Notes under the pieces: model-generated | What the model was told of the DNA's origin: nothing | Seen by the model: only the letters and a program-made list of their open reading frames with translations | Database searches by the model: none | Translations under genes and position numbers: made by a program | Origin: Neptunomonas concharum | GTDB taxonomy: Bacteria; Pseudomonadota; Gammaproteobacteria; Pseudomonadales; Balneatricaceae | Assembly (NCBI RefSeq): GCF_008630635.1 | Contig: NZ_CP043869.1 | Location: 2,852,501 to 2,916,500 of the forward strand | Reading direction: 5' to 3' | DNA: 64,000 nt | Part shown: in pieces, positions 51,742 through 62,086 of the stretch | Layout: each line of letters opens with the position of its first letter | Numbering within the stretch: the first letter of the stretch is position 1

Positions 51742-52799
51742 CCTGCTCGCCGTAAAAGCCACCCCCCTAACACCAAACAGATAATAATCGGTATCGCCGT
51801 TGCCAATAACGGCGTAAAGCCAATCACTGTACTAGCAGGCCCCAACAGGTCTTGGGAAAACTTAAACACTAAACCAACGATTACACCGGCAATAATACGC
51901 TGCCCGACGGTTACGCTACGTAGCGGGCCGAATACAAAAGAAATAGCCACAAGCACCAAAGCTAAAATAGCGACAGGCTGAAGCAGCTTACTCCAGAAAG
52001 CCAACAAGTATTGTGCAGTATTCAACCCTTGCTCATGAAGATACGTTGAATAGGACCAAAGACCACTAATTGAGAGGTTGACCGGCTCAATCACAATGAC
52101 AGAGAGTAGTGTCGGTGTTAGCCCTGAAACCCATAACTCTTGGGCCTTCTGCACGGCTTCGGTTCGATCATCAAGAAATTGCGTTCGACGCACATTCTCA
52201 AGAATCCAACCTTCACCATTATAACTGCCACTTTGCGCAAAACTTGCGGCGATCATCTGACGGTTTTCATCAAATTGATAACGGGTAATGCCGTGAATTT
52301 TTCCATTAGGCTCCACCGCATTAATATGAATAAACAGATCATCCTCTCGATGCCATACACCATGACGCGAACGCAGCGCCTCACCATCAGACTGCGCCAA
52401 TGCCCTTGAGCTTTGAGCCAGACGCTCTGTCACAGGCACAACAAACTCTCCCAGCAGTAGCGCAGCAAACGCTAATATTAAAGCGGGCTTCAACACAGCC
52501 ACGACAATGCGTTGCACCGAGATACCCGCTGCTCGCATCACCGTTAGTTCACTATTACTCGCCAACACACCCAGACCAACTAAGCTGCCAACTAAACTAG
52601 CCAACGGTAAAAACTCATATACACGACTGGGAGCACGTAACAGTAAGTAATAGATGACACTCCCTAGCCCATAACTATCACTCATGTCTTCAGTCTCTGA
52701 GACAAACTCAAAGATCAAATCTAAGCCAATGACAATCACCATAATAACGAACACCGCGCTTAATACCTGTGCGGCAATGTAACGATCTATACGATTCAC
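51738..52799 (-). CDS. lptG: LPS export permease LptG
   Basis: Inner-membrane half of the LptB2FG complex that extracts LPS. YjgP/YjgQ fold: membrane segments at each end with a periplasmic beta domain between (about residues 130-260). The GTG start (VNRIDRYIAAQVL) forms a GTGA overlap with the lptF stop and has GGAGG upstream; a longer ATG form at 52817 would include that ribosome site. 353 residues. Confidence 0.95.
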   Translation of the reverse strand: MNRIDRYIAAQVLSAVFVIMVIVIGLDLIFEFVSETEDMSDSYGLGSVIYYLLLRAPSRVYEFLPLASLVGSLVGLGVLASNSELTVMRAAGISVQRIVVAVLKPALILAFAALLLGEFVVPVTERLAQSSRALAQSDGEALRSRHGVWHREDDLFIHINAVEPNGKIHGITRYQFDENRQMIAASFAQSGSYNGEGWILENVRRTQFLDDRTEAVQKAQELWVSGLTPTLLSVIVIEPVNLSISGLWSYSTYLHEQGLNTAQYLLAFWSKLLQPVAILALVLVAISFVFGPLRSVTVGQRIIAGVIVGLVFKFSQDLLGPASTVIGFTPLLATAIPIIICLVLGGWLLRRAG

Positions 52800-53908
52800 G
52801 AGGCCTTTTTCCTCCAAGAGATTGCAGGGAGTAGGTCAGATAACTTGTCCCAGAACCGATCAGCAAACATCAGGCTCATAGCCAACATAAAAAACGCTGC
52901 ATGAATAAGCCATAAAAAGACCAAACTCAACTTTCCATCATCAATGGCACTCTTTGCAGCGGTCAGCAGCATAAGATATAGCATGTAAAGCAGAATCGAA
53001 GGTATTAGCTTAGCGTAACGCCCTTGCCGAGGGTTTGTTTTACTCATAGGTACTGCGATAAGTACCATAATAATCGCTAACAAGGGCATGGATAGGCGCC
53101 AATGTAACTCGGTTTGATGCCACACTTTGTTTCCTGCTAACAGCTCTTTGATCGTCATAGCCTCAATTTCAGGCGGCCTCTGATTTGCTGACGCATGAGG
53201 CATCAAAAAGCCATACTCCCGAAACGCAACTTCTCGATATTTCGCTTCTCCAGGGATACCCTCATAGCGAAATCCATCTTTAAGTACCACAAAGCGTTCG
53301 CCGCTTTGCGGGTTAGTAATCACTTGCTTTCCAGACTCAGCTATCACGACTCTAAGCTGTCCAGTTTTTTTATCCCGCTCAGACACAAAGATAAAATCCA
53401 ACTCTCCCTGTCCTTGCTTAACACCACTGGTATACGTCGTTCTCTGACCACCTAACGTTTGGAAACGCCCAGCTGCTAGAGAATCGAATTCACTCTTTTC
53501 AGCCTGCTTTGCATAGATCACTTCCACCTGCTTCCAACACAACGGAGAGATATAAAAACTCAGCAAAGCAATGATTAAACCAATGAACACAGCAGGCCCT
53601 AGTGCAAACATGCCCAACTTTCGGGTACTCACACCACTGGCCTTTAATACCGCCATTTCACTTTCAAGGTACATACGCCCATAAGCCAGCAACACCCCAA
53701 GAAACAAACCTAAGGGAAGTATCAAGACCAACATACCCGGTATACGGTATGCAACCGACTGGAATACAAACTCTGGCGACAGCTCGCCTGCGGCCGCATA
53801 GGATAAAAATTTGATAAAGCGCCCACTGACGATAATCAGGGTCAATACCGCGCTGACTGCCAAAGTACTGGCCAAAATCTGGCGAGACAGGTAGCGAAAA
53901 ATAATCAA
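52796..53908 (-). CDS. lptF: LPS export permease LptF
   Basis: Partner of LptG in the LPS transporter. The N-terminus MIIFRYLSRQILASTLAVS matches the family and is reached through a TTG start. It has membrane segments, a periplasmic domain and a C-terminal block of three segments. 370 residues. Divergent from pepA; the ~138-base intergenic region should hold promoters for both directions. Confidence 0.95.
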   Translation of the reverse strand: MIIFRYLSRQILASTLAVSAVLTLIIVSGRFIKFLSYAAAGELSPEFVFQSVAYRIPGMLVLILPLGLFLGVLLAYGRMYLESEMAVLKASGVSTRKLGMFALGPAVFIGLIIALLSFYISPLCWKQVEVIYAKQAEKSEFDSLAAGRFQTLGGQRTTYTSGVKQGQGELDFIFVSERDKKTGQLRVVIAESGKQVITNPQSGERFVVLKDGFRYEGIPGEAKYREVAFREYGFLMPHASANQRPPEIEAMTIKELLAGNKVWHQTELHWRLSMPLLAIIMVLIAVPMSKTNPRQGRYAKLIPSILLYMLYLMLLTAAKSAIDDGKLSLVFLWLIHAAFFMLAMSLMFADRFWDKLSDLLPAISWRKKAS

Positions 53909-54046
53909 AACAGACCAACCTGTAAATTCAATAAGGATTTAGGCATCAAAGGTGTAAATAGTTTATAGTGCCAACAACGATTGATGCCGATAACTTCGCA
54001 CGGCATTATCTATTAAACCAGTTCTAATGTCTTGTTCGGAGCCATC

Positions 54047-55558
54047 ATGGATTTTGAAATTGTTAATGGTGCAGTTGCATCGCTGGAAACAGAGTGTCTC
54101 GTCGTCGGTATCGAAGCAGATGCTATTTTAAGCCCTTCTGCACAAGCACTGGATCAAGCAAGCCAAGGTTATATCAATGATTTGGTAGCGACCGGTGACA
54201 TTAAAGGCAAAACCGCAGAAACGCTTTTACTGCAACGCATCGATGGTATTACGGCTAAGCGCATTCTTCTTGTGGGCCTTGGAAAATCAGATGAGCGCCA
54301 TGACCGTAACCACAGCAAGATCATCAAAGCGATTCTGAGTACGACCAAAGCCCTTGGCCTTAAAAATATCACGATTGCTCTTGATGGCTTAGCATCAGAC
54401 CATGCTGACACTTACCGACAGGTTCGACAAATGGTGGAGATCGCAACCGCTGAGCTTTACCAATACGACCAAACTAAAAGCAAAAAAGCCGATCCTTATG
54501 CTATCAGTAACTTAGCGATCCACTTAGCGGATGACGTTACCGAAGAAGGTGAAGGCGCACTGGTTGATGGCACAGCCATCGCCAATGGTGTCAATGTAGC
54601 CCGCGACCTCGGTAACCTGCCAGGTAATATCTGCACGCCAAGCTACCTTTCTCAGCAAGCTCGCGAATTAGCCAACGAGTATGACTCAGTCACTTGCGAG
54701 ATTCTGGACGAAGATGCAATGGAGCACCTAGGTATGGGCTCCCTGCTGTCGGTCGGGCGAGGAAGTGATCAACCATCGCAATTAATCGTTATCAAATACA
54801 ACGGTGGCGAAGCGGATGCTCAGCCTCATGTATTAGTAGGAAAAGGAATCACCTTCGATACCGGTGGCATCTCTTTGAAACCTGGTGCCAACATGGATGA
54901 AATGAAATACGACATGTGTGGCGCTGCCTCAGTTGTGGGCACTATGAATGCTGTTGCTGAAATGGACCTACCCATCAATGTTATCGGTGTGATTGCCGCG
55001 GCTGAGAATATGCCTGGCGGTAATGCAACCAAACCTGGGGACATTGTCACCACACTATCTGGGCAAACGGTCGAAATACTCAACACGGATGCCGAAGGCC
55101 GACTAGTGCTCTGTGACGCCCTTACCTACGTTGAGCGCTTCAAGCCAAAAACAGTAGTGGATATCGCCACCTTAACGGGTGCTTGCATCGTTGCGCTAGG
55201 ACGTGTGGTTTCGGGTATGCTCTCCAATGATGATGAGCTTGCCAGCGAACTGACACTGGCAGGCGATTACGCTAACGATCGTGCTTGGCGTTTACCACTA
55301 TGGGATGACTATCAAGAGTTGCTGGATAGCAACTTTGCAGATATGGCGAACATCGGCGGCCCTGCGGCTGGCACAATCACTGCCGCTTGCTTCCTATCAC
55401 GTTTCACAAAATCCTACCGTTGGGCTCACTTGGATATCGCAGGAACGGCATGGATCAGTGGCGGTAAAGAGAAAGGAGCAACAGGCCGTTGCGTACCTTT
55501 GCTAACCCAATACCTGCTCAATCAAGCCGCTGATGAGATTGTTGACGACGAAGAATGA
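54047..55558 (+). CDS. pepA: Leucyl aminopeptidase PepA
   Basis: Hexameric M17 metallopeptidase, also a DNA-binding accessory factor in E. coli. Metal and catalytic blocks GKGITFDTGGISLKPG, MKYDMCGAASV and NTDAEGRLVLCDAL are intact. The ATG giving MDFEIVNGAVASLE has GGAG seven bases upstream; a TTG five codons earlier is less likely. 503 residues, the same as E. coli. Confidence 0.97.
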   Translation: MDFEIVNGAVASLETECLVVGIEADAILSPSAQALDQASQGYINDLVATGDIKGKTAETLLLQRIDGITAKRILLVGLGKSDERHDRNHSKIIKAILSTTKALGLKNITIALDGLASDHADTYRQVRQMVEIATAELYQYDQTKSKKADPYAISNLAIHLADDVTEEGEGALVDGTAIANGVNVARDLGNLPGNICTPSYLSQQARELANEYDSVTCEILDEDAMEHLGMGSLLSVGRGSDQPSQLIVIKYNGGEADAQPHVLVGKGITFDTGGISLKPGANMDEMKYDMCGAASVVGTMNAVAEMDLPINVIGVIAAAENMPGGNATKPGDIVTTLSGQTVEILNTDAEGRLVLCDALTYVERFKPKTVVDIATLTGACIVALGRVVSGMLSNDDELASELTLAGDYANDRAWRLPLWDDYQELLDSNFADMANIGGPAAGTITAACFLSRFTKSYRWAHLDIAGTAWISGGKEKGATGRCVPLLTQYLLNQAADEIVDDEE

Positions 55559-56001
55559 TCCAAGCCGACTTTTATATTCTGCCCAGTGCAGATGAAGACA
55601 GCCGCTACCGTTTCCTCGGCAAACTGGCAACCCGCGCTCTTAGCGCGGGACATCGCCTCTATATTCTTGCAACTGACGAGCACAACGCAGAAACCATCAG
55701 CGAACGCTTATGGCAAGCAGGGTCAGAAAGTTTTTTGCCAAATAACTTAGCCAATACAACATCCGAATCCAAAGCGCCTATCCAGATAGGTTGGCAAGCA
55801 TCACACGCGCCTAAACAGCCCGACTTATTGATCAATTTATCGCTCAACACCCCCGCATCCCTTGAAGAGTTTAACCGAATCGCAGAGATCATTACTCAAG
55901 ATCCCGAGGTCTTGCGTACTACCCGCGAGCGCTTCAAAACCTATCAAGCAGCTGGATACCACACAAACATGCACGATATGCGCAATAGACCCGCCCGATA
56001 G
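55555..56001 (+). CDS. holC: DNA polymerase III chi subunit
   Basis: Clamp-loader-associated subunit that contacts SSB. The N-terminus QADFYILPSADEDSRYRF and the helical LATRALSAGHRLYILA are typical. 148 residues. ATGA overlap with pepA; the order pepA-holC-valS is widely conserved. Confidence 0.94.
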   Translation: MIQADFYILPSADEDSRYRFLGKLATRALSAGHRLYILATDEHNAETISERLWQAGSESFLPNNLANTTSESKAPIQIGWQASHAPKQPDLLINLSLNTPASLEEFNRIAEIITQDPEVLRTTRERFKTYQAAGYHTNMHDMRNRPAR

Positions 56002-56107
56002 CTTTCTTTGACTCGTCCTGAATGGGTATAATTAACAGTTTTTACTGGCCGTCACACTAAAGACGATTTTGCGCTTCATCTAACCGTGCCAAGAGATACA
56101 GAATACG

Positions 56108-58963
56108 ATGGAAACTACCTACCAGCCCCATGACATTGAGAAATCCTGGTACAAAACCTGGGAAGAGAATAACTACTTTGCCCCCTCCGGTGAAGGCGAT
56201 GCTTACTGCATTATGATTCCGCCGCCAAATGTCACCGGCAGTTTGCACATGGGCCATGCTTTCCAGCACACCATTATGGACGCCCTGACCCGCTACAAAC
56301 GTATGCAGGGGAAAAACACATTATGGCAGGTAGGTACAGACCACGCAGGTATCGCTACTCAAATGGTCGTAGAGCGTAAGCTAGCCGCTGAAACGCAGCA
56401 AACTCGCCACGACTTAGGACGTGAGGCATTCATCGAGAAAATCTGGGAGTGGAAAGAAGAATCTGGCGGTACCATCACTAGTCAGATGCGCCGTCTAGGT
56501 AACTCCGTCGACTGGCCAAGCGAACGCTTTACAATGGACTCAGGCTTTTACCACGCGGTACAGGAAGTCTTTATCCGCCTCTATGATGACGGCCTCATAT
56601 ATCGTGGTAAGCGTTTAGTTAACTGGGATCCAAAATTACATACCGCCATCTCAGACCTTGAAGTAGAGAACCGTGAAGTAAAAGGCAAGATGTGGTACTT
56701 GCGCTACCCCCTAGCAGATGGTGTAAAGACGGACGAAGGTCTGGACTATATCGTTGTCGGTACAACACGTCCTGAAACCATGCTGGGTGATACGGGTGTT
56801 GCCGTCAACCCAGAAGATGATCGTTACAAAAGCCTAGTTGGAAAATTTGTTGAATTACCGCTCGTGGGTCGTCGCATACCCATCGTGGCTGACGAATATG
56901 CCAACATGGAAAAAGGCACCGGCTGTGTAAAAATCACACCAGCCCACGACTTCAACGATAATGAAGTCGGCAAACGCTGCAAACTCCCTATGATCAACGT
57001 CTTAACGTTGAATGCAGACATCCTCGATGAAGCGCAAACTTTCAACAGCGATGGCAGTGTAAACACCGATATTTCTGGCTTTATCCCAGAAAAATACCGC
57101 GGCATGGAACGCTTCGCTGCACGTCGCGCCATCATTGCTGACTTCGAAGAAGCGGGATTATTGGTAAAAGTCGAAGAAAACGACATGACAGTCCCTTATG
57201 GCGACCGCGGTGGTGTCGTGATTGAACCAATGCTGACTGACCAATGGTTTGCCGATGCAAAAACACTGGCTAAACCCGCTATTGAGGCTGTCGAGAGCGG
57301 CGATATCAAATTCGTACCTAAGCAGTATGAAAATATGTTCTTTGCTTGGATGCGTGACATTCAAGACTGGTGCATCTCTCGCCAATTGTGGTGGGGCCAT
57401 CGCATCCCTGCCTTCTACGATAACGAAGGCAATGTTTACGTCGCACAAGACAAAGACACAGCCCGCCAAAAATACAACTTGGACCCAGAGTTGGAACTGC
57501 GTCAAGATGATGACGTACTAGACACCTGGTTCAGCTCTGGTCTGTGGACATTCGGGACACTCGGCTGGCCAGAAAACACCGAGCGCTTACAAACATTCCA
57601 CCCAACGGATGTACTGGTAACGGGTTTTGACATTATCTTCTTCTGGGTTGCCCGCATGATGATGATGACAATGCATTTCATGAAAAATGAAGATGGCACA
57701 CCACAGATTCCCTTCAAGACCGTCTATGTAACCGGTCTGATCCGTGATGAAAGCGGCGATAAAATGTCTAAATCCAAAGGTAACGTACTCGACCCTCTGG
57801 ATATGATCGACGGTATTGAACTGGCCGATTTACTCGAAAAACGCACAGGCAATATGATGCAGCCACAATTGGCTGAAAAGATCGGCAAACGAACTCAGAA
57901 AGAGTTCCCAGAAGGGATCTCTGCCCACGGTACTGATGCACTGCGGTTCACGCTAGCCGCGCTGGCGACCACCGGCCGTGATATCAATTGGGATATGAAG
58001 CGCTTAGAAGGCTACCGTAACTTCTGCAACAAGATCTGGAATGCCGCCCGTTATGTGTTAATGAACACCCAAGGCGAAGATTGTGGCGTCAATGACGAAG
58101 TTGTTGAACTATCACTGGCAGACCGCTGGATCTCAAGTCGTCTGCAACAGCTAGAATCTGATGTAAACCGCCACTTCGAAGAGTACCGATTCGATCTAGC
58201 CTCTTCGGCACTGTATGACTTTATATGGAATGAATACTGCGATTGGTATCTAGAACTCTCTAAGCCTGTGCTTTGGGATGATAACGCCTCTGTAGAAGCG
58301 AAACGTGGTACCCGCCGTACCCTAGTGCGGGTTTTAGAAGCAATCATGCGTCTCGCCCACCCAATCATGCCTTATATCACCGAAGAGATCTGGCAGCAGG
58401 TAAAAACCTTAGCAGGGCAATCTGGCGATACCATCATGCAAAGCGCCTACCCTATGGCTAACCCTGCAAAAGTGGACTTACAAGCAGAAGCCGATATCGA
58501 ATGGCTAAAAGGGGTTATTATCGGCGTGCGTAACATTCGCGGTGAGATGAATATATCCCCCGCAAAAGACCTGCCGATTCTAATCAAGAACGGCAGCACA
58601 GAAGACCAACGTCGCCTTGACGCTAACCGTACTTTCTTAACCAAACTGGCAAAGCTTGACTCAATCACTTGGCTCAACGAAGGCGACGAAGCACCAATGT
58701 CAGCCACCCAGCTTGTCGGCAGCATGGAAGTACTGGTGCCTATGGCAGGCTTGATCGACAAAAACGCCGAGTTGGCTCGACTCAAAAAAGAGATGGACAA
58801 ACTCGATAAAGAGGTTGGCCGTGTAGAAGGGAAACTCAATAACGAGAAATTCGTTGCGAATGCCCCAGCAGAAGTGATTACGAAGGAGCGCGAAAAGCTT
58901 GAAAGCGCGCAGATAGCCTTCGCTAAACTGAAAGAGCAGTATGGAAAAATAGAAGCGTTGTAA
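56108..58963 (+). CDS. valS: Valyl-tRNA synthetase
   Basis: Class I synthetase with editing domain. The HIGH-type motif is HMGHAF (near residue 45) and the KMSKS motif is [13 protein letters not shown]. The editing insertion, anticodon-binding domain and C-terminal coiled coil ([20 protein letters not shown]) are present. 951 residues, same as E. coli. Confidence 0.98.
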   Translation: METTYQPHDIEKSWYKTWEENNYFAPSGEGDAYCIMIPPPNVTGSLHMGHAFQHTIMDALTRYKRMQGKNTLWQVGTDHAGIATQMVVERKLAAETQQTRHDLGREAFIEKIWEWKEESGGTITSQMRRLGNSVDWPSERFTMDSGFYHAVQEVFIRLYDDGLIYRGKRLVNWDPKLHTAISDLEVENREVKGKMWYLRYPLADGVKTDEGLDYIVVGTTRPETMLGDTGVAVNPEDDRYKSLVGKFVELPLVGRRIPIVADEYANMEKGTGCVKITPAHDFNDNEVGKRCKLPMINVLTLNADILDEAQTFNSDGSVNTDISGFIPEKYRGMERFAARRAIIADFEEAGLLVKVEENDMTVPYGDRGGVVIEPMLTDQWFADAKTLAKPAIEAVESGDIKFVPKQYENMFFAWMRDIQDWCISRQLWWGHRIPAFYDNEGNVYVAQDKDTARQKYNLDPELELRQDDDVLDTWFSSGLWTFGTLGWPENTERLQTFHPTDVLVTGFDIIFFWVARMMMMTMHFMKNEDGTPQIPFKTVYVTGLIRDESGDKMSKSKGNVLDPLDMIDGIELADLLEKRTGNMMQPQLAEKIGKRTQKEFPEGISAHGTDALRFTLAALATTGRDINWDMKRLEGYRNFCNKIWNAARYVLMNTQGEDCGVNDEVVELSLADRWISSRLQQLESDVNRHFEEYRFDLASSALYDFIWNEYCDWYLELSKPVLWDDNASVEAKRGTRRTLVRVLEAIMRLAHPIMPYITEEIWQQVKTLAGQSGDTIMQSAYPMANPAKVDLQAEADIEWLKGVIIGVRNIRGEMNISPAKDLPILIKNGSTEDQRRLDANRTFLTKLAKLDSITWLNEGDEAPMSATQLVGSMEVLVPMAGLIDKNAELARLKKEMDKLDKEVGRVEGKLNNEKFVANAPAEVITKEREKLESAQIAFAKLKEQYGKIEAL

Positions 58964-58995
58964 AACAAGTATGTAGTCGCTTCTTTACTTACCCC

Positions 58996-59031
58996 ATAAA
59001 GCCTTGAATTTTCTCAAGGCTTTATATTTTC
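58996..59031 (+). terminator. Terminator of pepA-holC-valS
   Basis: Perfect 12-bp stem ATAAAGCCTTGA / TCAAGGCTTTAT with a 6-base loop, then ATTTTCT. Located 33 bases after the valS stop. Confidence 0.85.
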
Positions 59032-59120
59032 TACCCACCACCAACCCGGCCTCCCTCATTTCTTTCTCCTACTTTGATCTCACGATTCCAACTCCGATAA
59101 TTTTGGCCTACACTCAAAGC

Positions 59121-59465
59121 ATGAAACACGCAGAAGTGACTACTATCTCAAACACCAACCCCCTTCGGACGTTTCGTCAGGTGTTGTGTTGTAGCTTGTT
59201 TCTTCTGATTTCACTTCAATACCAATCCTTACTAGCATTGGATTCTTGCACTGAGCGACTATCTCTCGCCAGTGATGCTATCGTCATTGAACTACTTCCT
59301 TCGTTAGACAATGCGGAGTCGGATACCAACGACTTAGCGACACAACGACTTCTCGACTCCCACCTGCAGCGCCAAAGCTCTCAAAGATTCACGCTCAGAC
59401 AACCACCACTTTTTGAAACGCGCTGGGTCATTCCCCCCAGCCGAGCGTCACCTGCCACCAGCTAA
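59121..59465 (+). CDS. Small exported protein, unknown
   Basis: Unrecognised. From this ATG the 114-residue product has a basic start, a hydrophobic stretch (VLCCSLFLLISLQYQSLLA) ending before LDSC, and a polar remainder without a clear domain. A longer frame opens at 59004, but that start lies inside the valS terminator, so the shorter form is preferred. No strong ribosome site. It could be a real secreted protein or a chance ORF. Confidence 0.4.
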   Translation: MKHAEVTTISNTNPLRTFRQVLCCSLFLLISLQYQSLLALDSCTERLSLASDAIVIELLPSLDNAESDTNDLATQRLLDSHLQRQSSQRFTLRQPPLFETRWVIPPSRASPATS

Positions 59466-59512
59466 CTCTTACTTTTCTCAAATAGTAAATTACAGCTTAA
59501 AAGCAGGATTCA

Positions 59513-60103
59513 ATGATGAATAACTATCGCGAACTTAAAACGATTCTCTTAGATGCGTCTGACCATATTGCTCGGCCCGGTACTCCTAGCGAATACACAC
59601 TGGATACCCCTGCAATCAATATCATGACCGACTTTGAGAGGGTTCAACCTTTACTCATGGAGAAGAATGTATCCATCGATGATGCGCGAAGTATGATGAA
59701 GCGGATGCATGTGCGCTCAATATTAGTCATCGATAAAGATGAAAACTTTCGTGGCCTTCTAACGCTGGCCGATTTAGAAAGCCGCTTGGCGATGAGTATT
59801 GCAACCTCAGCAGGGCTAAAAAGAGAAGATATATCCATCAAAGAAGTGATGACACCACGAGAGAAACTTCATGCCGTCCCTCTTCATGAAATCAGCCATG
59901 CGAAAATTGGCGACCTTCTACAGACACTACAACATGTTGGCACACCTCATATACTCGTCGTAGATACGCTGAAGCACGAAATTCGAGGCGTCATAGCCTC
60001 AAGCGATATAGCCCGTAGGCTGAAAATCCCAGTGGATGTATCTAAACGAGCAGCCAGTTTTAGCGAAGTTGTTGGTGTGCTTTTTACGGGTAAAGACACC
60101 TAA
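59513..60103 (+). CDS. CBS-domain pair protein
   Basis: Residues ~50-100 and ~110-170 form two CBS domains (MHVRSILVIDKDENFRGLLT and HVGTPHILVVDTLKHEIRG), a module that senses adenosyl nucleotides. No enzyme or channel domain is attached. AGGA six bases before the ATG supports the start. 196 residues. Closed by its own terminator. Confidence 0.85.
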   Translation: MMNNYRELKTILLDASDHIARPGTPSEYTLDTPAINIMTDFERVQPLLMEKNVSIDDARSMMKRMHVRSILVIDKDENFRGLLTLADLESRLAMSIATSAGLKREDISIKEVMTPREKLHAVPLHEISHAKIGDLLQTLQHVGTPHILVVDTLKHEIRGVIASSDIARRLKIPVDVSKRAASFSEVVGVLFTGKDT

Positions 60104-60147
60104 AGCCACGTTAATAAGCCCTCTCTAAATCTACAATAACCAAAACC

Positions 60148-60195
60148 GCTTTACCTAACTCTATGCTAGTTGGGTAAAGCATTCTTATTTTTCTT
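60148..60195 (+). terminator. Terminator of the CBS-domain gene
   Basis: GCTTTACCTAACT pairs with AGTTGGGTAAAGC (one G-T pair) around a 7-base loop, followed by a T-rich tail. The rest of the 203-base gap shows nothing further. Confidence 0.75.
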
Positions 60196-60306
60196 AAACA
60201 CAGATAGAAAATCGTTTAGCACAGAGATTCCTAACTCCTTGATTGATCTTGAAATATTCACACTGCTAGCCTACATTAGATATACACAATGTAATCACAG
60301 GTTAAT

Positions 60307-61065
60307 ATGCGCTTCTTTTTTCATACTGCTCTCTGCGTTCTTGGTGCAGCTTTATCTCTAAATGTGGCTGCAACCCAATGCACAAGCCTGCGCGTTGCTG
60401 GCGCAAGTCAGTGGTTTCCTTTTGCATATCACGATCCCCTTGTACCCAACATACCTCAGGGTATCGCGTTTGATGTCGTGCGTCTGATAGCCTCAGATAT
60501 TAACATACCCATACAGTATATTGACGACCTGCCTTGGCGCAGAATAGAGCAAGCCATGCTAGATGGCAGCGTAGACCTTTTGGCCGGAAACTATGCCAAT
60601 AGTGAAAGGGAAAAAGCCTGGCTACTAACGCAGCCATTTTCTGAAGACGATGTTCGTGTTTTTGTAAAACCAGAGAGTTCGATTAGGTTTGATAAGCTAA
60701 AAGATCTAGAAAACTACGCAGGCTTAATCCCCTCAGGTGTCAGCTTCGGCAGAGAGTTTGATGATTACAAACATAAACTCAACATTACTGAAGTCGAACT
60801 GCATGAACAAATGGTCTCGATGTTAGTATCACAACGAGCCGACTATATTGTACTTCCACGATTTAGTGGTTTGAAAAGAGTTAATCTTTTAGGCTACCAA
60901 GGGAAGGTAATACCTCTCGATACTCCCGTCAGCAAGAACAATGTACACCTTTCTATGTCTCGGGAATCTCCATGCAAGGCTCTATTAAGTCAGATTAACG
61001 AACGGATTCTTGAAAATAGAAAGAACGGAAACATCTCCGCCATTGAAGCCAAATACGCTCAATAA
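60307..61065 (+). CDS. Extracellular solute-binding family 3-like protein
   Basis: Signal peptide (FFFHTALCVLGAALSLNVAA) and a family 3 periplasmic-binding fold: LRVAGASQWFPFAYHD, then GIAFDVVRLIASDINIPIQY and DGSVDLLAGNYANSEREKAW. 252 residues. No permease or ATPase gene is nearby, so it is either an orphan receptor or works with a distant system. Ligand unknown. Confidence 0.85.
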   Translation: MRFFFHTALCVLGAALSLNVAATQCTSLRVAGASQWFPFAYHDPLVPNIPQGIAFDVVRLIASDINIPIQYIDDLPWRRIEQAMLDGSVDLLAGNYANSEREKAWLLTQPFSEDDVRVFVKPESSIRFDKLKDLENYAGLIPSGVSFGREFDDYKHKLNITEVELHEQMVSMLVSQRADYIVLPRFSGLKRVNLLGYQGKVIPLDTPVSKNNVHLSMSRESPCKALLSQINERILENRKNGNISAIEAKYAQ

Positions 61066-61170
61066 CATAATCCCCCCCTCTCTACTCTCTCGTCTTACCT
61101 ACGATCACCTATATCTGCCACAGAATGTAACCACTGCCTCACCTTCTCCATACTTTTAACCATTTAAATA

Positions 61171-61223
61171 TTGCAAACCCACTTACATATATAATAATAT
61201 AAATAACAATCATTATCATTAAC
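61171..61223 (+). promoter_or_regulatory. Fur-type operator and promoter of the exbB-tonB operon
   Basis: A 19-bp site at 61205-61223, AACAATCATTATCATTAAC, matches 15 of 19 positions of the Fur consensus on the reverse strand. Upstream is TTGCAA (61171-61176) with TAATAT (61195-61200) at 18 bases. The operator sits right after the -10, where bound Fur would block transcription. Confidence 0.75.
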
Positions 61224-61243
61224 ACTAATAATCAGGTGTCGCA

Positions 61244-62086
61244 TTGGACAGTTCATCTCCCCTATTCATACATCCCAGCAAGCATGAACAGGAAGCTCCA
61301 TTTATTGACTCTATGGACTTTTTATCCCCGGACTCTGATGTAAGCTCTACAAGCGTAGCCGTTAATAAAGCAGTAGGCATCGACAGTACAACAGAGCTTC
61401 CAGATATACTGACTCAACATCCCGAAATTCAAACGTTAACTGAATGGCTTCAGTTAGGCGGCCCTGTAGTGTGGATACTTGCCATTTTTTCCATGATAGC
61501 CACTGCTCTCATTCTCCTGAAAGTCTGGCAATTTATTAAGCTACGCCCCGAGAGCTATAGCGATGTTCAAAAAAGCTTGGCACTTTGGAAGCAAGGAGAG
61601 TATGAGGCAGCCCAATTGCAACTGAAGAAAAAACGACCGGTTTCTGCTGTCGTGTCTTTTGCCATGACAGGACTACACGACGCTTCACAAAACAAGCTGC
61701 TTTTACAGGAGGAGATACAACGCTTAGCAAGTGCTTACATCAACCAACTACGTACCTATCTGCGACCCTTAGAAGTCATCGCAAATTTGAGTCCGTTACT
61801 AGGGTTGCTGGGGACGGTTTTAGGTATGATCGTAGCTTTTCAACAAATGGCCGATGCAGGAAGCCAGGTAGACCCATCGATGTTATCTGGTGGTATCTGG
61901 CAGGCGCTCTTAACAACTGCGGTTGGCCTTTGTGTTGCCATACCTGTCGTGGCTATACACAGCTGGTTAGATAGAAAAACAGAACGAATCGCACTGTTAA
62001 TGAATGATGCCGTTACGCAAGTATTTACCCACCAAGCCTTACCAAGAACACCTGTCTTAACTGAGGTTACACAGCGTGCTGCTTGA
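61244..62086 (+). CDS. exbB: Ton-system proton channel protein ExbB
   Basis: MotA/TolQ/ExbB family member that forms the pentameric channel energising TonB. Three membrane segments: GGPVVWILAIFSMIATALIL, then two in the conserved block LSPLLGLLGTVLGMIVAFQQ ... AVGLCVAIPVVAIHSWLD. It carries a ~65-residue polar N-terminal extension. A TTG start has AGGTG five bases upstream; the first ATG is 23 codons later. 280 residues. First gene of a four-gene operon. Confidence 0.93.
   Translation: MDSSSPLFIHPSKHEQEAPFIDSMDFLSPDSDVSSTSVAVNKAVGIDSTTELPDILTQHPEIQTLTEWLQLGGPVVWILAIFSMIATALILLKVWQFIKLRPESYSDVQKSLALWKQGEYEAAQLQLKKKRPVSAVVSFAMTGLHDASQNKLLLQEEIQRLASAYINQLRTYLRPLEVIANLSPLLGLLGTVLGMIVAFQQMADAGSQVDPSMLSGGIWQALLTTAVGLCVAIPVVAIHSWLDRKTERIALLMNDAVTQVFTHQALPRTPVLTEVTQRAA

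Noticed and set aside
56008-56032. TTGACT and TATAAT upstream of valS
   Set aside because: The spacer is only 13 bases, too short for a sigma-70 promoter. The -10 may still be used with another -35, but none is convincing.
59004-59120. Longer version of the small exported protein
   Set aside because: The first ATG lies inside the valS terminator stem and gives an unlikely N-terminus; the internal ATG before the signal-like segment fits better.
60170-60361. Short plus-strand ORF across the terminator before the solute-binding gene
   Set aside because: It overlaps the terminator hairpin and the signal peptide of the next gene in another frame; no homology seen.
61066-61085. C7 run after the solute-binding protein gene
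   Set aside because: It lies between genes with no sign of a frame affected by slippage, so it is not treated as a phase-variation site.
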